Source: Tigriopus japonicus (Eukaryota; Arthropoda; Copepoda; Harpacticoida; Harpacticidae). From it: DNA of 64,000 bases. Under the pieces are notes generated by a model that was not told where the DNA came from, ran no database searches, and saw nothing but the letters and a program-made list of their open reading frames with translations. Shown piece after piece: positions 53,177 to 64,000 of this stretch. The stretch is taken from contig CM021312.1 of the NCBI GenBank assembly GCA_010645155.1, forward strand, positions 13,158,927-13,222,926, in the 5' to 3' direction. Both the position numbers and the translations under genes were made by a program. The first letter of the stretch is position 1. The number at the start of each line of letters is the position of its first letter.

Positions 53177-54012
53177 TAACCTAACTTAACCTAACTCAAT
53201 TTAACCTAAACTTTCCTAAAATGATGTAAAAACAACACATCCTACAGATTCCTTTTGCAAAAATATTTTTTACCAAATAACTTCAAGGAGGTGCAAACCC
53301 CAACTTACAGATTGTGAGCCAGGCATGCAATCTCTGAGTCACCACAATCTATTGTTGAACCTAGAGGACTTTTAGATTTAGATAGTGCTGCAGGGAGTTC
53401 TCAATGAGTCATCTCCTAAATCGAAAGACAGTTAGCTCCCATTCTTGGTTTTTTTCTACCTACACTTTATTTAAAGGTTGCGTGACAAAAAATCATTGAT
53501 GTTCCGCCCGTCTAAAATGTTCTGTTAAATTACACTATTGTTAGTTAGTGCAAAAGTTAATCAGTCTTTTCTGATCTTTTGGGAGTAGTAAGTAGAAGAG
53601 AAAGATTTGGTACTTGTTTTTCTGGAAACTTCTCATATTGGCACCTGCATGACGAATGTTTACAAAAATCTTCTCGTCAGCTGTCCTTGTTTGAGGTTTG
53701 TCAACAAATCTCAAAAACTGTTTCTTCTGTACTCGAGAGTTGTCTCTTAGTACTAATATGGCTTGTATCAATCCAAAATAATTAACAAATATTAATGATG
53801 ACAAGGTAACAGTTCTACAAATGAAATGCACATTAATAATCAGGATAGAGGAATCTCTGTAGCTTTTCCTAAACGTGATGTGGTGCCTAAAAACTTTGTT
53901 AATAACTTAAAGAATTTTTTTTTATCAATTAATGAGGGGAAGGAGACATTTTTGGTACATTTTAAGTTCATTAAAACATACCGTTTTTTTTCAACATATG
54001 GTGCTAATACTA
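53177..54012. other. no gene recognised
   Basis: Starts with CCTAA-rich sequence; otherwise AT-rich. Short open frames here look random. Confidence 0.4.
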
Positions 54013-54147
54013 TGTAGCATGACGGAGTGTTGTGAATGACTAGATCTTTATTGTCTACGAGACACAGATATATTTATATATAGGTTGTGATAGATTGACT
54101 AGAGTGGAGCACGAGCATATAAAGAAGAGCAAGGCGGGAATACTACA
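54013..54147 (-). repeat. LTR remnant related to 48007-48132
   Basis: On the minus strand it reads TGTAGTATTCCCGCC...ATGCTACA and shares ATCTAGTCATTCACAACACT and the GCTCGTGCTC block with 48007-48132. Opposite orientation, so the two do not bound one element. Confidence 0.6.
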
Positions 54148-55284
54148 TACTATTAGAAACTTAAACTTAATACTAAAATCACAATGTTGGAAAGTACATT
54201 TTCACAATTTTCAATTTTTTTTCAGTTTATCCTCCATCAAAGGAATTGTAATTAACACAATTTTCATGTTCTGGTGAGTTTATAATAGGTCTCTATTGAA
54301 GGTCAATTAAACAGATGTGCTACTTTCTTTAAATGACGTTCATATTTATTATACAATGCTGTTTGTCCCTATCCAATTGTTTTGGAATCAAATATTATCC
54401 CATTTTGGCATCATACCCCTGGTTTTTCATTGTATTGATTTATATTTTCAGACAAAAGATTGCACCTAAGTGCAATTATTATTTAGAACTTTTATTTAAA
54501 TTTCATTAAGAAGGTATCATTGCACAATTGTTAGACTCTCAAATGTAAAAATTAGTAAAAATCATATGTTGTCAACATGGAATATGAAACACTTGAAAGG
54601 TCATCTCTGGTCATCCTTACACATTGGCTGGGGGTGTATAAATCATACTTAGGCCATAAAGGGCATATTTCGATTCTATTTCATAAAGAATACAGCTAAC
54701 TTTCTGATCTAGAAAGCACTATCATATTGCACAATGGGTGTACCAAATTGCAAAGAGAAAGTTTATTGAAGCCAACAAATTATTTCTACTAACAACGACA
54801 CAGGAATGGGACGTGAAAGTGCAGTAGTTGTTTTATTTTGTTCAATATGTCTAGTGCCTTTTCCATCACATTTTGTGAAAACTATGTTGTGTCACAACAA
54901 TGTTCTATACAATTATTCAAAATTCCTTCTTTTTCTCTCTGCTTTTGTTCCTAACCCACTCTATGATCAATCCCGCTTTCACATCCCGTCATCATCCAAG
55001 GATGTTTTTGCATTATTTTACTCAGCCACAGGTAAAAATGGCACATTACAAATCTCAAGTATCAAAAATGTTAAGAGAACATTTCCGAAATACGGCTGTA
55101 TATCCTATAAGGCTTTATATTTTATGAGCTAGCAAATAACTTTAGATAAATTTCACTATGTGCAGTCTGCTCTTAAAAGCCTTATCAGATCAAATCTGTG
55201 TTCATTAATATTATCTAGTAAAATGTATAATTTTTGTTTCTCTTTTGATTCACATGGCCATTTGCCATTTAGGACATTATTGAA
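54148..55284. other. no gene recognised
   Basis: AT-rich. The 54806-55132 (+) open frame has a hydrophobic start but no family resemblance that I can see. Confidence 0.4.
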
Positions 55285-56503
55285 AGTCTCATTGGTCCTT
55301 TTTCCCTTTTTGTAAATGATTCGGGGTGATGGCTTCCAAATCGTTGGGATCATCTGAGCTTGGAGGAAGGCGACGGCTGTTCATAATAGCCTCCACCTCA
55401 CTTAACAGAGTATTAAGTGACTCATCTGTGAATGACCGAGGTTGCTCACGAAGAATTTCTGAGAGAATTGTCCTCACACTTCGTATTTCTCGCTCCCATG
55501 CTCCCCCAAAGTGATGAGCCAAAGGGGGGTTGAAAACCCCCACATGAACCCACCTCACGTTGTTTTGCACTCCAATATACGCAGACACCATTTGATGATC
55601 CATTTCTTGGAGCACTTCTTTAGCTCTCGCTCTGCACCAGCAAAGTTTATTCCACTGTCGGACCTACATAATGAGTTGTACTTGGCCCCGCCTAGCGATG
55701 AACCGCCGGAGAGCCTGAATGAAAGAGTCGGTGGACTTATCGAAAACGACTTCCAAATGCACCGCTCTTGAGGATAAGCAGGTAAAGATAAGACCATATC
55801 GATCAACATTAATTCGACCCTTCACAACCTTAAATGGGCCAAATAAATGCAGACCGGTGAAGGGTGGCTTGTCCGACTCCAAACGGTCGTCTGGAAGATC
55901 TGCCATAAATTGGTTGATTCCTTTCCCATGATGCCTCCTACACTGAATGCAATCACGGAGAATTTTCTTGACCAATTTGACCTCCCCGATAATTTTGAAA
56001 TTATCTCTGAGCTTTGCGAGGACGGTTTCTTTGCCCAAGTGGCCAACTGAAGCATGAGCTTGAAGGATCATCAATTTGGCAACATGTCCACAGGGAATGA
56101 TGATTGGGTGTTTCTTGTTGGAAGACACGCCATCCGCATTACGGATCCGGCCTCCAGATCGAAGAAGACCCATTTTGTCCAGAAAAGGAGCAAACTTCCT
56201 TAACACATTTGATTTTGGCAAGTCCCGTCCTGCTGACAAGCATTCCAGTGTTTTGGAGAATTCAGTCACCTGAACGCGAGTGAAGATCACGTCATCAGCC
56301 TTGGCCAACAAAGCAATCAAATCCTGATCTCCAACAGGGTATTCTTTTACCTTGTACTGGACCCTGAGAAGGCCTCCCACAATGCTTCTCAGTCTTTCCC
56401 GACTGGAAATGCTTTCAAACAACTCCATCCACCTGTCCTCTTTCGCCACAGTTGCCGCCGTAATCATGCGATCCCGAGCAACCTCTGGATCTTGGTCGTC
56501 CAA
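55285..56503 (-). pseudogene. BEL/Pao integrase, catalytically damaged
   Basis: The HHCC zinc module is present (HASVGHLGKETVLAKLRDNF ... CIQCRRHHG). The first catalytic position reads GLHLFGPF where BEL integrases have an Asp (DYFGPF-like). The second ([16 protein letters not shown]) is in a different frame, after a stop near 55664. The third region, [17 protein letters not shown], is in the 55289-55615 frame. The C-terminal domain after [10 protein letters not shown] is missing. Confidence 0.8.
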
Positions 56504-56657
56504 ATCGGAAATAAATTTTCCAATGGGCCACTTACACTCATTTTGCTTGAGGAAGGCAGGACCGCTCTGTCATTCTTTATTGACCACAAACTCCCGGATT
56601 GGGAGCCCACGGCTGGCCATGTCAGCGGGATTCATATGACCAGAAACATGTTTCCAT

Positions 56658-57002
56658 TAGTGATGGACCGAAAGGGCTCATAACCGAAACCGAAAGTTTC
56701 GGGCGAAAGAGGGCTTAACCGAAACCGAAACCGAAACCGAAAGCAGTGTTCACTGTTTACAAAATTGTTCAAATGCAAAATCCGCCTTAAAAATTAGAAT
56801 GTGTTCGATGGTGGGTAGTCGCAAATTTTGAAAAATCTTAAAACTTAAATTTCAGAGGTTTTTGGACCAATTTTTTTCCATTTTGTTGTCAAACTCCATT
56901 TTATATAGTGCTTGTCTGCTTTCGGTTTCGGTAGGCATAACCGAAACCGAAACCGAAATTTCGGCCGTAATTTCGGCCGAAAGCGCTTTCGGTCCAACAC
57001 TA
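56658..57002. mobile_element. hAT-like MITE made of ACCGAA repeats (345 bp, 8-bp TSD)
   Basis: Ends TAGTGATGGACCGAAAG and, complemented, TAGTGTTGGACCGAAAG. Perfect 8-bp duplication GTTTCCAT at 56650-56657 and 57003-57010. Both subterminal regions are tandem ACCGAA hexamers. It splits the BEL RNase H codons. Confidence 0.9.
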
Positions 57003-58622
57003 GTTTCCATCGACCAATCTCTGACCGCTCCCTGATGTATGCAACCCTATGAGCAACAAACCGTTGAAATCGCTTCTTTTCATTCTTTATATACTTTAAC
57101 ACTGTCTCACTATCGGTCCAATAATGCTCACTGATCCAAGGCACATATTTTTCCTTTCTTAGGGTCGTCACCAACTCCACAGCTAATTTTCCAGTTCTAA
57201 AGTTCCAAGCGTGGGATTGACAATTTCTTAAGAGGTGCCACCCTTGATTTTGCCAACATCAAACACTTCATTTCCATCATTGACCCTAATATTTGCCACC
57301 GCCCCGTATCCCACTTCACTACCGTCACAAAATACATGAAGTTGAGATGATGTGGACCCAGACGATTCATGTGCCATCTGGAAATCTCGTAATTTGCCAG
57401 AAGGTCCAATTCCTTGCACCATTGCATCCAACAAATCTTCATACCCTCGGGAACCTCAACATCCCATTGGTATCCTTGCCGGCACAACTCTTGGAGTAAC
57501 CTTTTGACTGGCATAATTGCAGGGCCGACAAATCCAAAGGGATCGTAGATTGCTTGCACTGATGAAAGTATACGCCTCCTTGAATGATGTTGGTTTTGTT
57601 TCTTGATTACGAATCCAAAACAATTTGATTCAATCCTCCACATAACTCTCAGAGCCCTCTCCGTTGGTAGCTCTTGAATTTCAGTACTGGGTTCACCTGA
57701 TATCTGGTCCAATTCGTCTGTTTTCAAGGAGTTTAGAACCGATTCATAATTTGAAACTATTTTGGTCAAATTGAATCTCCCCCGGCAGCAAATCTTCTTC
57801 ACTTTGGCTATTAGAGCAATTGCATCCTCGGCAGTGTTTGTTGATTTTAACAAATCGTCCACATAGAAACTATCATGAACGACCTGAAGTGCTTCATCAC
57901 CAACTTCTTCCTGACTGTCCAAGGCTGCACGACGTAGAGCATGGTTTGCACAGCTTGGTGATGGATGATACCGCCCCAAATACATGCACCTTCAGGCGAT
58001 ATTCAACCGGTTCGGTCTCAAGATTTCCATCTTCAAACTAAAGGAAGCAAAGAAGGTCTGCATCATCCTTGGGTACTCTTACTTGATAGAACATTTTTCT
58101 ATATCACCCATGAACGCAATCCTCCCCTCCCGAAAACGAATCAAAAACCCCAAGAGACTGTTTGTCAAGTCTGGTCCAGGGAGCAATCGATCATTGAGAG
58201 AGATGCCGTGATATTTCATGGAGCAATCATAGACCAGACCACGCGAATCTTATCCTTTTATTTATGGTAGACGCCGTGATGAGTTATATACCAGACTTTA
58301 CCAGGCTTCGTGATCAGTTCATTGGATGGGACCATCTCTGCAAAATCGCACTCAAACATGCTCTTCATAAAAGCCGAATAGTCCTCTCTATACTTCGGCT
58401 TCCGTATCAGTTTTCTTTTTATACATTCCAGTCTTTGTCAAGCCTGAAGACGGTCATTTGGAAACCGAACCGTTACATCCCTCAAAGACAGCCCAATAAC
58501 ATAATGGCCTTTGGAATCCACATGAAGAGATTGATCGACCTTCTTCTTCCAAGATTTGTCCTCCATTGATGCACCGAGGACATCACTTGAGCTATCTAGA
58601 AACTCCAGAGCTTACATCCGAT
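57003..58622 (-). pseudogene. BEL/Pao reverse transcriptase and RNase H
   Basis: 58622 to about 57985 is RT spread over three frames ([65 protein letters not shown]). 57985-57197 has the catalytic [25 protein letters not shown] RNase H entry motifs (LSSVQAIYDPFGFVGPAIMP, SIPRLEL) and continues at 57180 with [20 protein letters not shown] until the MITE. Stops and shifts show that it is dead. Confidence 0.8.
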
Positions 58623-58689
58623 GAAACATGGCTTTTATGTTTTCTGCTCCGGAAATCCGAGTGCAATTAGGCTTGAAGGAAGGATGTGA

Positions 58690-59548
58690 ACAAAGTCAAA
58701 TCCGATCCATCGAATGGATCGGGCTCTGACTTCGAAAGTCAGGGGCCCTCTGAACCATCTCAGCCAAAAGCTGCACTTGATTTTCCGTCTTTGACGCCTG
58801 GAAGTAGGGCGGGTTAAAAGGCGTGTCTTTTTGCATCCAATCTTGAGGACAACTTCCACCTTTGTTGGTTTCCACCCTTGGGACACGACCACTCCGTCCC
58901 GAGCGCTGACTTGACACCTCATCTATTTCGTTCAACTCCCTTTCCAACTTTTCGAGCCTGACCCGCTCCGCGTTATTCTCAGCGATTTTAGCCTTTCTCT
59001 CAGCCTCAGTTCGCAAGTCCTCCACTGGAATCATGCATGGCCTTTTCCAAAGCTTCTTTAACAACAAGCTTTGCCTTTTCTTGGGCTAAACGGATTCGAG
59101 CTGCCGACCCTGATTTCGAACTTACAACAGTTCTACTAGATCTGACTGACGCTCTTGACATGATTGTACCCACTTGTGAAATACTATCAGTGGGCTCGAT
59201 ACAACGACCCTTTGATCGGTTGATCCAGTCCAATATTTCTTTCCTGAACTCATCAAATACTTTCATCTTCTTCATAAACCATTCACGTAGTCGTTTTCGA
59301 TCATTTTCAGAAGAGTCCGCCTTAGTCAATCCTTCGTCAATCAACTCTTGTAATGTCCGAACTCTTTCCGCCAATATCCGAGATTCCGCCTCACCGTGAT
59401 CGATGTTAGCCTCGTCGTGAAGCAAAGGCTTGATTTCGTTGATTTTTCTAGTGATCGTTCCGAGTCGCCTTGACACCATTCTGCTGATATTTTTGACATC
59501 TTCTTCGGAGAAATAACCCAATCTTCCATATTTTGGTTGGTTTTCCAA
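58690..59548 (-). pseudogene. BEL/Pao gag region
   Basis: A long helical, charged frame (ISRMVSRRLGTITRKINEIK, LAERVRTLQELIDEGLTKAD, KVFDEFRKEILDWINRSKG) followed, after a shift near 59040, by coiled-coil-like KAKIAENNAERVRLEKLERE and a tail with SQSPIHSMDRI. This matches the coiled-coil N-terminal part of BEL/Pao Gag. The apparent start is a TTG; a true ATG was not identified. Confidence 0.65.
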
Positions 59549-59600
59549 TGAATTAGTCTGGCCACGGACATCTAGAATTTCCTGGTTCTAGATGTTCTTG

Positions 59601-61230
59601 GTCTGGCCCAGGTTTGTGACAACTTTTTTTTTTCTCTTTCCGCTGGGGCCAACTTCCTTGTCTCCATAGTAGTAAAATGAGCAAGTTCTTTCATTCAAAC
59701 ATGTCTACAAAGGCTTGTAGATGGCCTATCACACAAATGAGCACAAGCTTTAACGTCCAAGAGACATACATATGCTTTCTAAGGATTATTTTGAAGAATT
59801 GTTGTCAAAATATTGAGTAATTAACGATTTAACACACTTTTATCCCGGTTTTGGAACAACTTACATGAGGGTAGGATTCCGGTCAGCCATGTTTCGAGAG
59901 AGTTCACATAGAGCACATAGCACATAGCACTTCACATATTATATTGTTTGCAACAGCTTTGAATGAAATTTCACACTAAAATATGTGAAAATTGCCTTCA
60001 TTGATGTTTTCACATGCTAATTGTTGCTATTTCAATGATTTTGTTGTTTTCAACCACAGGAAACAAAGAACAAATCCATGAAATGAATTCACCTTCTAAT
60101 TTGCACCATATGGTATTAATTTAGACAAGCTCAGTATCCAATTGCTGAAGAAGTACTCAAAAAATATGCAACACCACAAGGAATAAGTGGCAATTCGAAA
60201 ATTGCTGAGTCATTGCAACTAAACATGTCCAGAAAATCTAAGCCAAACAAGCAAATATTAAAAAAGAAATTCCATATGATGCCTATAAATCACCAAGGGG
60301 TAAACAAAAAGATTTGGTTTTAACTTTATGGACAAAGCCCATTGCAACTTGTGTTGAATTTGCACCAAAAAGAAGCATAATGCAAAATTCAAAAATGGAA
60401 AGATCTGTTGAAATACCCTTTATTCAAAATTCCTTGTATTAAGGAAAATATTTATTGTCCTTCAACATCTTTCTGTAAATCAAAATGACATTTTGAAAAC
60501 TTGATGGGCTACTGTCTAACCTTCCATGTAAGTTGTCCATAGCAGGAGAATTCCCTGGACAACTTGCATGGAGGATAAGAGAGGTGCCTATCAAGTTTTT
60601 CAAAATGTCTAACTGATTTCAAAAAGATTCTGATGGATGGCAAAAGTTTCTTGGACCATGTAGAAAATCTTGAATAAAGGGTAGCTCACAAACTATCAAA
60701 GAAATTCAAAAGTGAAAAATGTGACTTTTTACATGATTACCAGGTTTTTTCACATTCTAGTGTTCTGCATCAAGCTCCTGTTTAGTGCATATTGAATAAA
60801 ACAAAGTTTTTTAAATAATCATTTCGAGTTTACCTAAAGAAGCTCATGGGAAAAAAACGTCGACACAGTCAGGTTGTTTGGCTTATTGATGCTTTTAATC
60901 TTTGCTGTTGTTGTTGCCACCTTCAATGAGGAAGTTCAAGTTATAATGAAAGTCGATTTTGCAATCGATTTACATAGATCATGCCAGTAAAGATTGAAGT
61001 GTGTTAAATCGTTAATTACTCAATATTTTGACAATAATTCTTAAAAACAATCCTTTGATAGCATATATCTGTCTCTTGGACGTTAAAATTTGTGCTCATA
61101 TGTGGGATCGGCCAATTGCAAGCCTTTGTAGACATGCTCGAACGAAAGAACTTGCTCATTTTACTATTATGGAGACAAAGAAAATGGCCCCAACGGAAAG
61201 AAAAAAAAATGTCAAAAACCTGGGCCAGAC
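59601..61230. mobile_element. Foldback-3x element, copy C (1630 bp)
   Basis: Left end GTCTGGCCCAGGTTTGTGAC, right end with complementary CCTGGGCCAGAC. The arms pair over about 340 bp (59601-59930 against 60990-61230), and inner parts also pair (CCATGTAAGTTGTCCATAGC near 60523 with the complementary AACTTGCATGGAGG). It is the least disrupted of three copies. No target duplication could be fixed: at its left edge a partial AGTCTGGCC precedes the full terminus by 32 bp. Confidence 0.75.
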
Positions 61231-62069
61231 TTATCCATTCGTTAACGGTATTCGATGTGATCGACCTCGTCTAAACTGTAAACGGAAACCCAACGCAAAG
61301 GCCCCACTAGTTTTCTTATTGAACGGTTTCTATTTCAACGAAGATAATGTTTCCATATATACTGAATAGTCAAATCCATCATGATAAAAACTTACAGACG
61401 TAAATGCGGCACACAAATCACAAGAATCCAAAGTTTCACTTCCATATAAATCAACCCAAAGAAAATCTCTCCAAAACCAACGAGGTACAAAAATGAATGT
61501 CAGCGAAACAGGGTGACACAACCACCTTGTAATACGGAATTAACAAACTGAAAACAATGTCAATCATGTTGTTTTCTTCAAGACCCTAATCTATCTTCAA
61601 GATGCTCAACGAGCTGAATCTGATGAAATGCAGATGTTAGGCAATGTTCAAATTTTGATTTCTGCTTGTTACGAATCCAATCTCAAAAGTCGCCAAATCA
61701 TCCCTGAGCCAGAATTAAAAAAACAATCGTTATGTTTTGAGCAATTGCTTCAAGGCAACATGATCAAGAAACGCAAATGTTCTTTTAAGGCTCACGATAT
61801 CAATTCTGTTGAAGATATTCTGGAATAATTCGCAATGATCTTGTTAAAAGGGGTCTCAACTCTTCCCAAGAATTACAAAAAAATTAATCTTGGAAAAGTT
61901 ATCAGTGGACATCCCTACAAATTAGAAATATAGTTCTCCATCACCATTTAGAGGAATTTGACTTTCCACATGGTCATTGGAAGTATTATTTCTAAACAGC
62001 CTAGAGTTCTATCATGAGAGAAATCAATTCAAAATAGAAGAGTGACAACACCGCCATCTTGATATTGTA
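61231..62069. other. no gene confirmed
   Basis: AT-rich. A possible minus-strand first exon (61396-61445, ATG plus hydrophobic stretch, then GTAAGT) has no partner exon. The 61628-61828 (+) frame is unrecognised. Confidence 0.35.
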
Positions 62070-64000
62070 TTTGTATTTGTATATGTATAAGAGCCACTCA
62101 AAAACACAATGTGTATGGAAGAGTATTGGCAAGTGATAAGGGAAAAAAAAACAATAAAACGCTCACAAAAACCACAAAATCACACTTCCATAGTCCAGGT
62201 AAGAAGGAAGAAGACAATAAAGATAATGTGGTGAATATAAAATTAGTAGTAAGATAAATTGATAAAAAGGAGTGCACGTGACAAGTATACAACGAGAACT
62301 TATGGACAATGAAACGATCCAAAAATATGTTAGAAGCTTTGAGAATTTAAATATTAACTTCTGGTGCCGATCAAACGTTTGAAGGAAGACGTTGTTTCCA
62401 GAAGGCGAGTCGATAAATGAAGAGAATTCCACGGATTCACTGTGCGCACGAAGAACGAAGTTTGACGGGCCAGTGACTTTGCAAGAGGTTTTCGGAGTTT
62501 CTGATCGACTGCACACCTGGTAGCCTTTAAGCTCTCATCACGGACCAGAGCCATCACGCCATCATTGGAGAAGAGATTTCGGACAAGCATTTCCCCTTTA
62601 TATATTTTGTAAAAGTAGACAAGGTCACTATCAATCCTTCTCTGCTCGAGGGGTGAAAGATACCATTGAATCAATCGATCAGGATAATCTCGACCCATCG
62701 ACTCCACAGCCAACCTTGTCATCCGTCTTTGAACTGACTCGAGAATCTCGATCGAGTATTTCCGTCCTGGTGACCAAGCGGATGAAGCGTACTCCATGAT
62801 GGGACGAACATAGGTAATATATAGCGATCGTAGCACTACAAGTCGTCGGGTAGAGAAGAAACGCTTTATAGTTCCGACCACCGAGTTGGCACGATTGGCT
62901 ACCTTTGCACAATGGGTTGAGAAGGACAATTTCACATCGTAGTGTACGCCCAGATCTTTGACTTGGTCCATCTCAGAAATCGGCCTTCCACCAAGAACGT
63001 AAATAGGCAAAGCTCCTTTCCCCTTCCCAAACCGTACCACTTTGCTCTTTGTGGCATTGAAGGTCATCCGGTGAACACGAGACCACTCATGAATCATATC
63101 AAGGGCGCATTGCAGTACTATCTCATCTTGAACCGATGATACCTGGGTAAAGATCTTGCAATCATCGGCAAATTTGAGGGAAAACACGGGACTGGGCACA
63201 ACAAGGTTGTTCATATAAACAGTGAAGAGGAGTGGGCCAAGCACGCTCCCCTGGGGTATTCCAGATGAAACGAGACTCCACATTGATGAAGCTCCATCCA
63301 GAGTGACACGCTGTGCCCGATCTAGTAGCCAGTGTTTTATCCATCTCAATACTTTTCCCTCAATTCCCATCTCTAGCATCTTGCCGAGCAACACGCCATG
63401 ATCGACCTTGTCAAAGGCTTTAGACAAGTCCAAATAAATAGCATGAACATCCTTTCCAGCATCCATCACTCGAGAAACATATTCGTTGAACTCCAAAAGA
63501 TTAGTTGTGCAGGACTTCCCCGGAAGAAAACCATGCTGATCGCTGGCAATATGTCCACCTTCAAAAATGTGATCCCACAAGCGATCCTTAACCAATCGTT
63601 CCATTAACTTTCCGCAGACGCTGGTAAGAGATATAGGGCGGTAATTCGAAGGTAGTCTCGCGTCTCCCCCTTTGAGCAAAGGAAACACATGTGCGCATCG
63701 CCAGTCCAGGGGAACCTCCCCTGACGACATTGACCGCGAAAAAATGAGCGAGAGAGCAAAAGCAACCGAATTGCCCAGTCCTTTAAGTAGACTAGCCGAT
63801 ATGCCATCTGGTCCAGGATTTGAAGAGCTTTTTAATCGGAGAATGTGTTTGAGGACTTTTTGCGCATCAAAATCGACCCTTAAGTTTTGATTTGTCAGAT
63901 CAGGCTGCATTCCATCGTTGATAGAAGTACATGGGGGTGTAAACACAGATGAAAAATACCTATTAAGTATCTCCACCTTAACATATTTATCGTCGACAAT
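62070..64000 (-). mobile_element. LINE-C: CR1/jockey-like LINE, 3' half, runs off the window
   Basis: The 3' UTR (62093-62353) ends in a TACAAA microsatellite (ACATATACAAATACAAATAC, minus strand) at 62070-62095, the usual 3' tail of such elements. The 5' part lies beyond 64000. Confidence 0.8.
62354..64000 (-). CDS. LINE-C reverse transcriptase (partial, open)
   Basis: The frame is open from the window edge (codons VDDKYVKVEILNRYFSSVFT) to a stop at 62354, at least 548 codons. RT motifs in order: SSSNPGPDGISASLL, WRCAHVFPLLKGGDARLPSN, YRPISLTSVCGKLMER, QHGFLPGKSCTTNLLE, AIYLDLSKAFDKVDHG, SSGIPQGSVLGPLLFTVYMN, SLKFADDCKIF and KDLGVHYDVKLSFSTH. The FADD replaces YADD, which is common in this group. 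The C-terminal domain is RPIMEYASSAWSPGRK ... RRIDSDLVYFYKIYKGEM. No stops within the window, so this is one of the two youngest LINEs here; the endonuclease part is not visible. Confidence 0.9.
   Translation of the reverse strand: MVDDKYVKVEILNRYFSSVFTPPCTSINDGMQPDLTNQNLRVDFDAQKVLKHILRLKSSSNPGPDGISASLLKGLGNSVAFALSLIFSRSMSSGEVPLDWRCAHVFPLLKGGDARLPSNYRPISLTSVCGKLMERLVKDRLWDHIFEGGHIASDQHGFLPGKSCTTNLLEFNEYVSRVMDAGKDVHAIYLDLSKAFDKVDHGVLLGKMLEMGIEGKVLRWIKHWLLDRAQRVTLDGASSMWSLVSSGIPQGSVLGPLLFTVYMNNLVVPSPVFSLKFADDCKIFTQVSSVQDEIVLQCALDMIHEWSRVHRMTFNATKSKVVRFGKGKGALPIYVLGGRPISEMDQVKDLGVHYDVKLSFSTHCAKVANRANSVVGTIKRFFSTRRLVVLRSLYITYVRPIMEYASSAWSPGRKYSIEILESVQRRMTRLAVESMGRDYPDRLIQWYLSPLEQRRIDSDLVYFYKIYKGEMLVRNLFSNDGVMALVRDESLKATRCAVDQKLRKPLAKSLARQTSFFVRTVNPWNSLHLSTRLLETTSSFKRLIGTRS

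Larger units (their letters stand above)
55285..59565 (-). mobile_element. BEL/Pao LTR retrotransposon, decayed, LTRs not found
   Basis: Minus-strand order is gag (59548 to about 58690), degenerate RT (about 58620-57197), RNase H (57197 to about 56510) and integrase (about 56503-55285). Frameshifts and stops occur throughout, a hAT-like MITE sits in the RNase H, and the integrase lacks its C-terminus. No LTR pair could be recognised, so the ends are approximate. Confidence 0.8.

Noticed and set aside
53170..53215. Telomeric repeat tract (CCTAA/TTAGG type)
   Set aside because: Only a few irregular AACCTAAC motifs next to a palindromic element; no array.
48007..54147. One LTR element bounded by the LTRs at 48007 and 54013
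   Set aside because: The two LTRs are in opposite orientation and LINE-D plus a palindrome lie between them; no gag or pol is present.
54806..55132. 108-codon open frame with a hydrophobic N-terminus
   Set aside because: No recognisable domain, no paralog in the window, no partner exons; AT-rich composition makes such frames likely by chance.
61396..61445. Possible signal-peptide first exon on the minus strand (ATG, hydrophobic stretch, GTAAGT)
   Set aside because: The phase (2) does not match the gene 1/3 family (phase 1), and downstream lies only a foldback element.

Overview
This is eukaryotic nuclear DNA. It is AT-rich, genes are split by GT-AG introns, and it is crowded with nested transposable elements. 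The mix (DD37D mariner, Ty3/gypsy, BEL/Pao and copia remnants, jockey/CR1-like LINEs, hAT-type MITEs, secreted PAN/apple proteins, introns of 58-74 bp beside introns of kilobases) suggests an arthropod, plausibly a copepod-like crustacean. That placement is inference. I see no operons, rRNA genes, CRISPR arrays or bona fide tRNA genes.

Host genes. I could join exons for three secreted-protein genes and one gene remnant. Gene 1 (+, 5131-11300) and gene 3 (-, 42812-47765) are full-length paralogs of five exons with the same intron positions and phases: signal peptide, Cys-rich PAN/apple-like domain, then a kelch/propeller-like region. Gene 2 (-, 11630-12542) keeps only the last two exons of the same family. 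It converges on gene 1, and the space where its 5' exons should lie is filled with transposons. Gene 4 (-, 19758-20582) is a separate two-exon secreted protein with two apple-like domains.

Layout. 1-5130: foldback elements, a MITE and a 31-bp tandem array. 5131-12542: genes 1 and 2, with a mariner, a SINE and a foldback element in gene 1's introns. 12600-17890: stacked inverted-repeat elements, up to four layers deep. 19436-20582: a repeat and gene 4. 21840-32750: an old LINE (A, minus) split by a Ty3/gypsy element (gypsy-1), which holds an uninterrupted LINE ORF (LINE-B), copia-derived pieces and a 44-bp hairpin-unit array. 33775-42437: gypsy-2, broken by a hAT-like element, a LINE-B fragment, a deleted gypsy (gypsy-3), a second hAT-like element and a MITE in its 3' LTR. 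42474-47765: a palindromic MITE, a SINE and gene 3. 48007-55284: stray LTRs, a GC-rich block, a mariner fragment, LINE-D and a 1.15-kb palindrome. 55285-59565: a decayed BEL/Pao element. 59601-61230: a foldback element. 62070-64000: LINE-C, open at the window edge.

The most informative signals are (i) two foldback families sharing CAAG...CTTG ends and 7-bp target duplications, (ii) a gypsy/copia mosaic inside one pair of LTRs with a perfect 5-bp target duplication, (iii) hAT-like MITEs whose 8-bp duplications and nesting give a relative chronology, and (iv) the PAN plus propeller gene family. All element boundaries and splice sites were read by eye.
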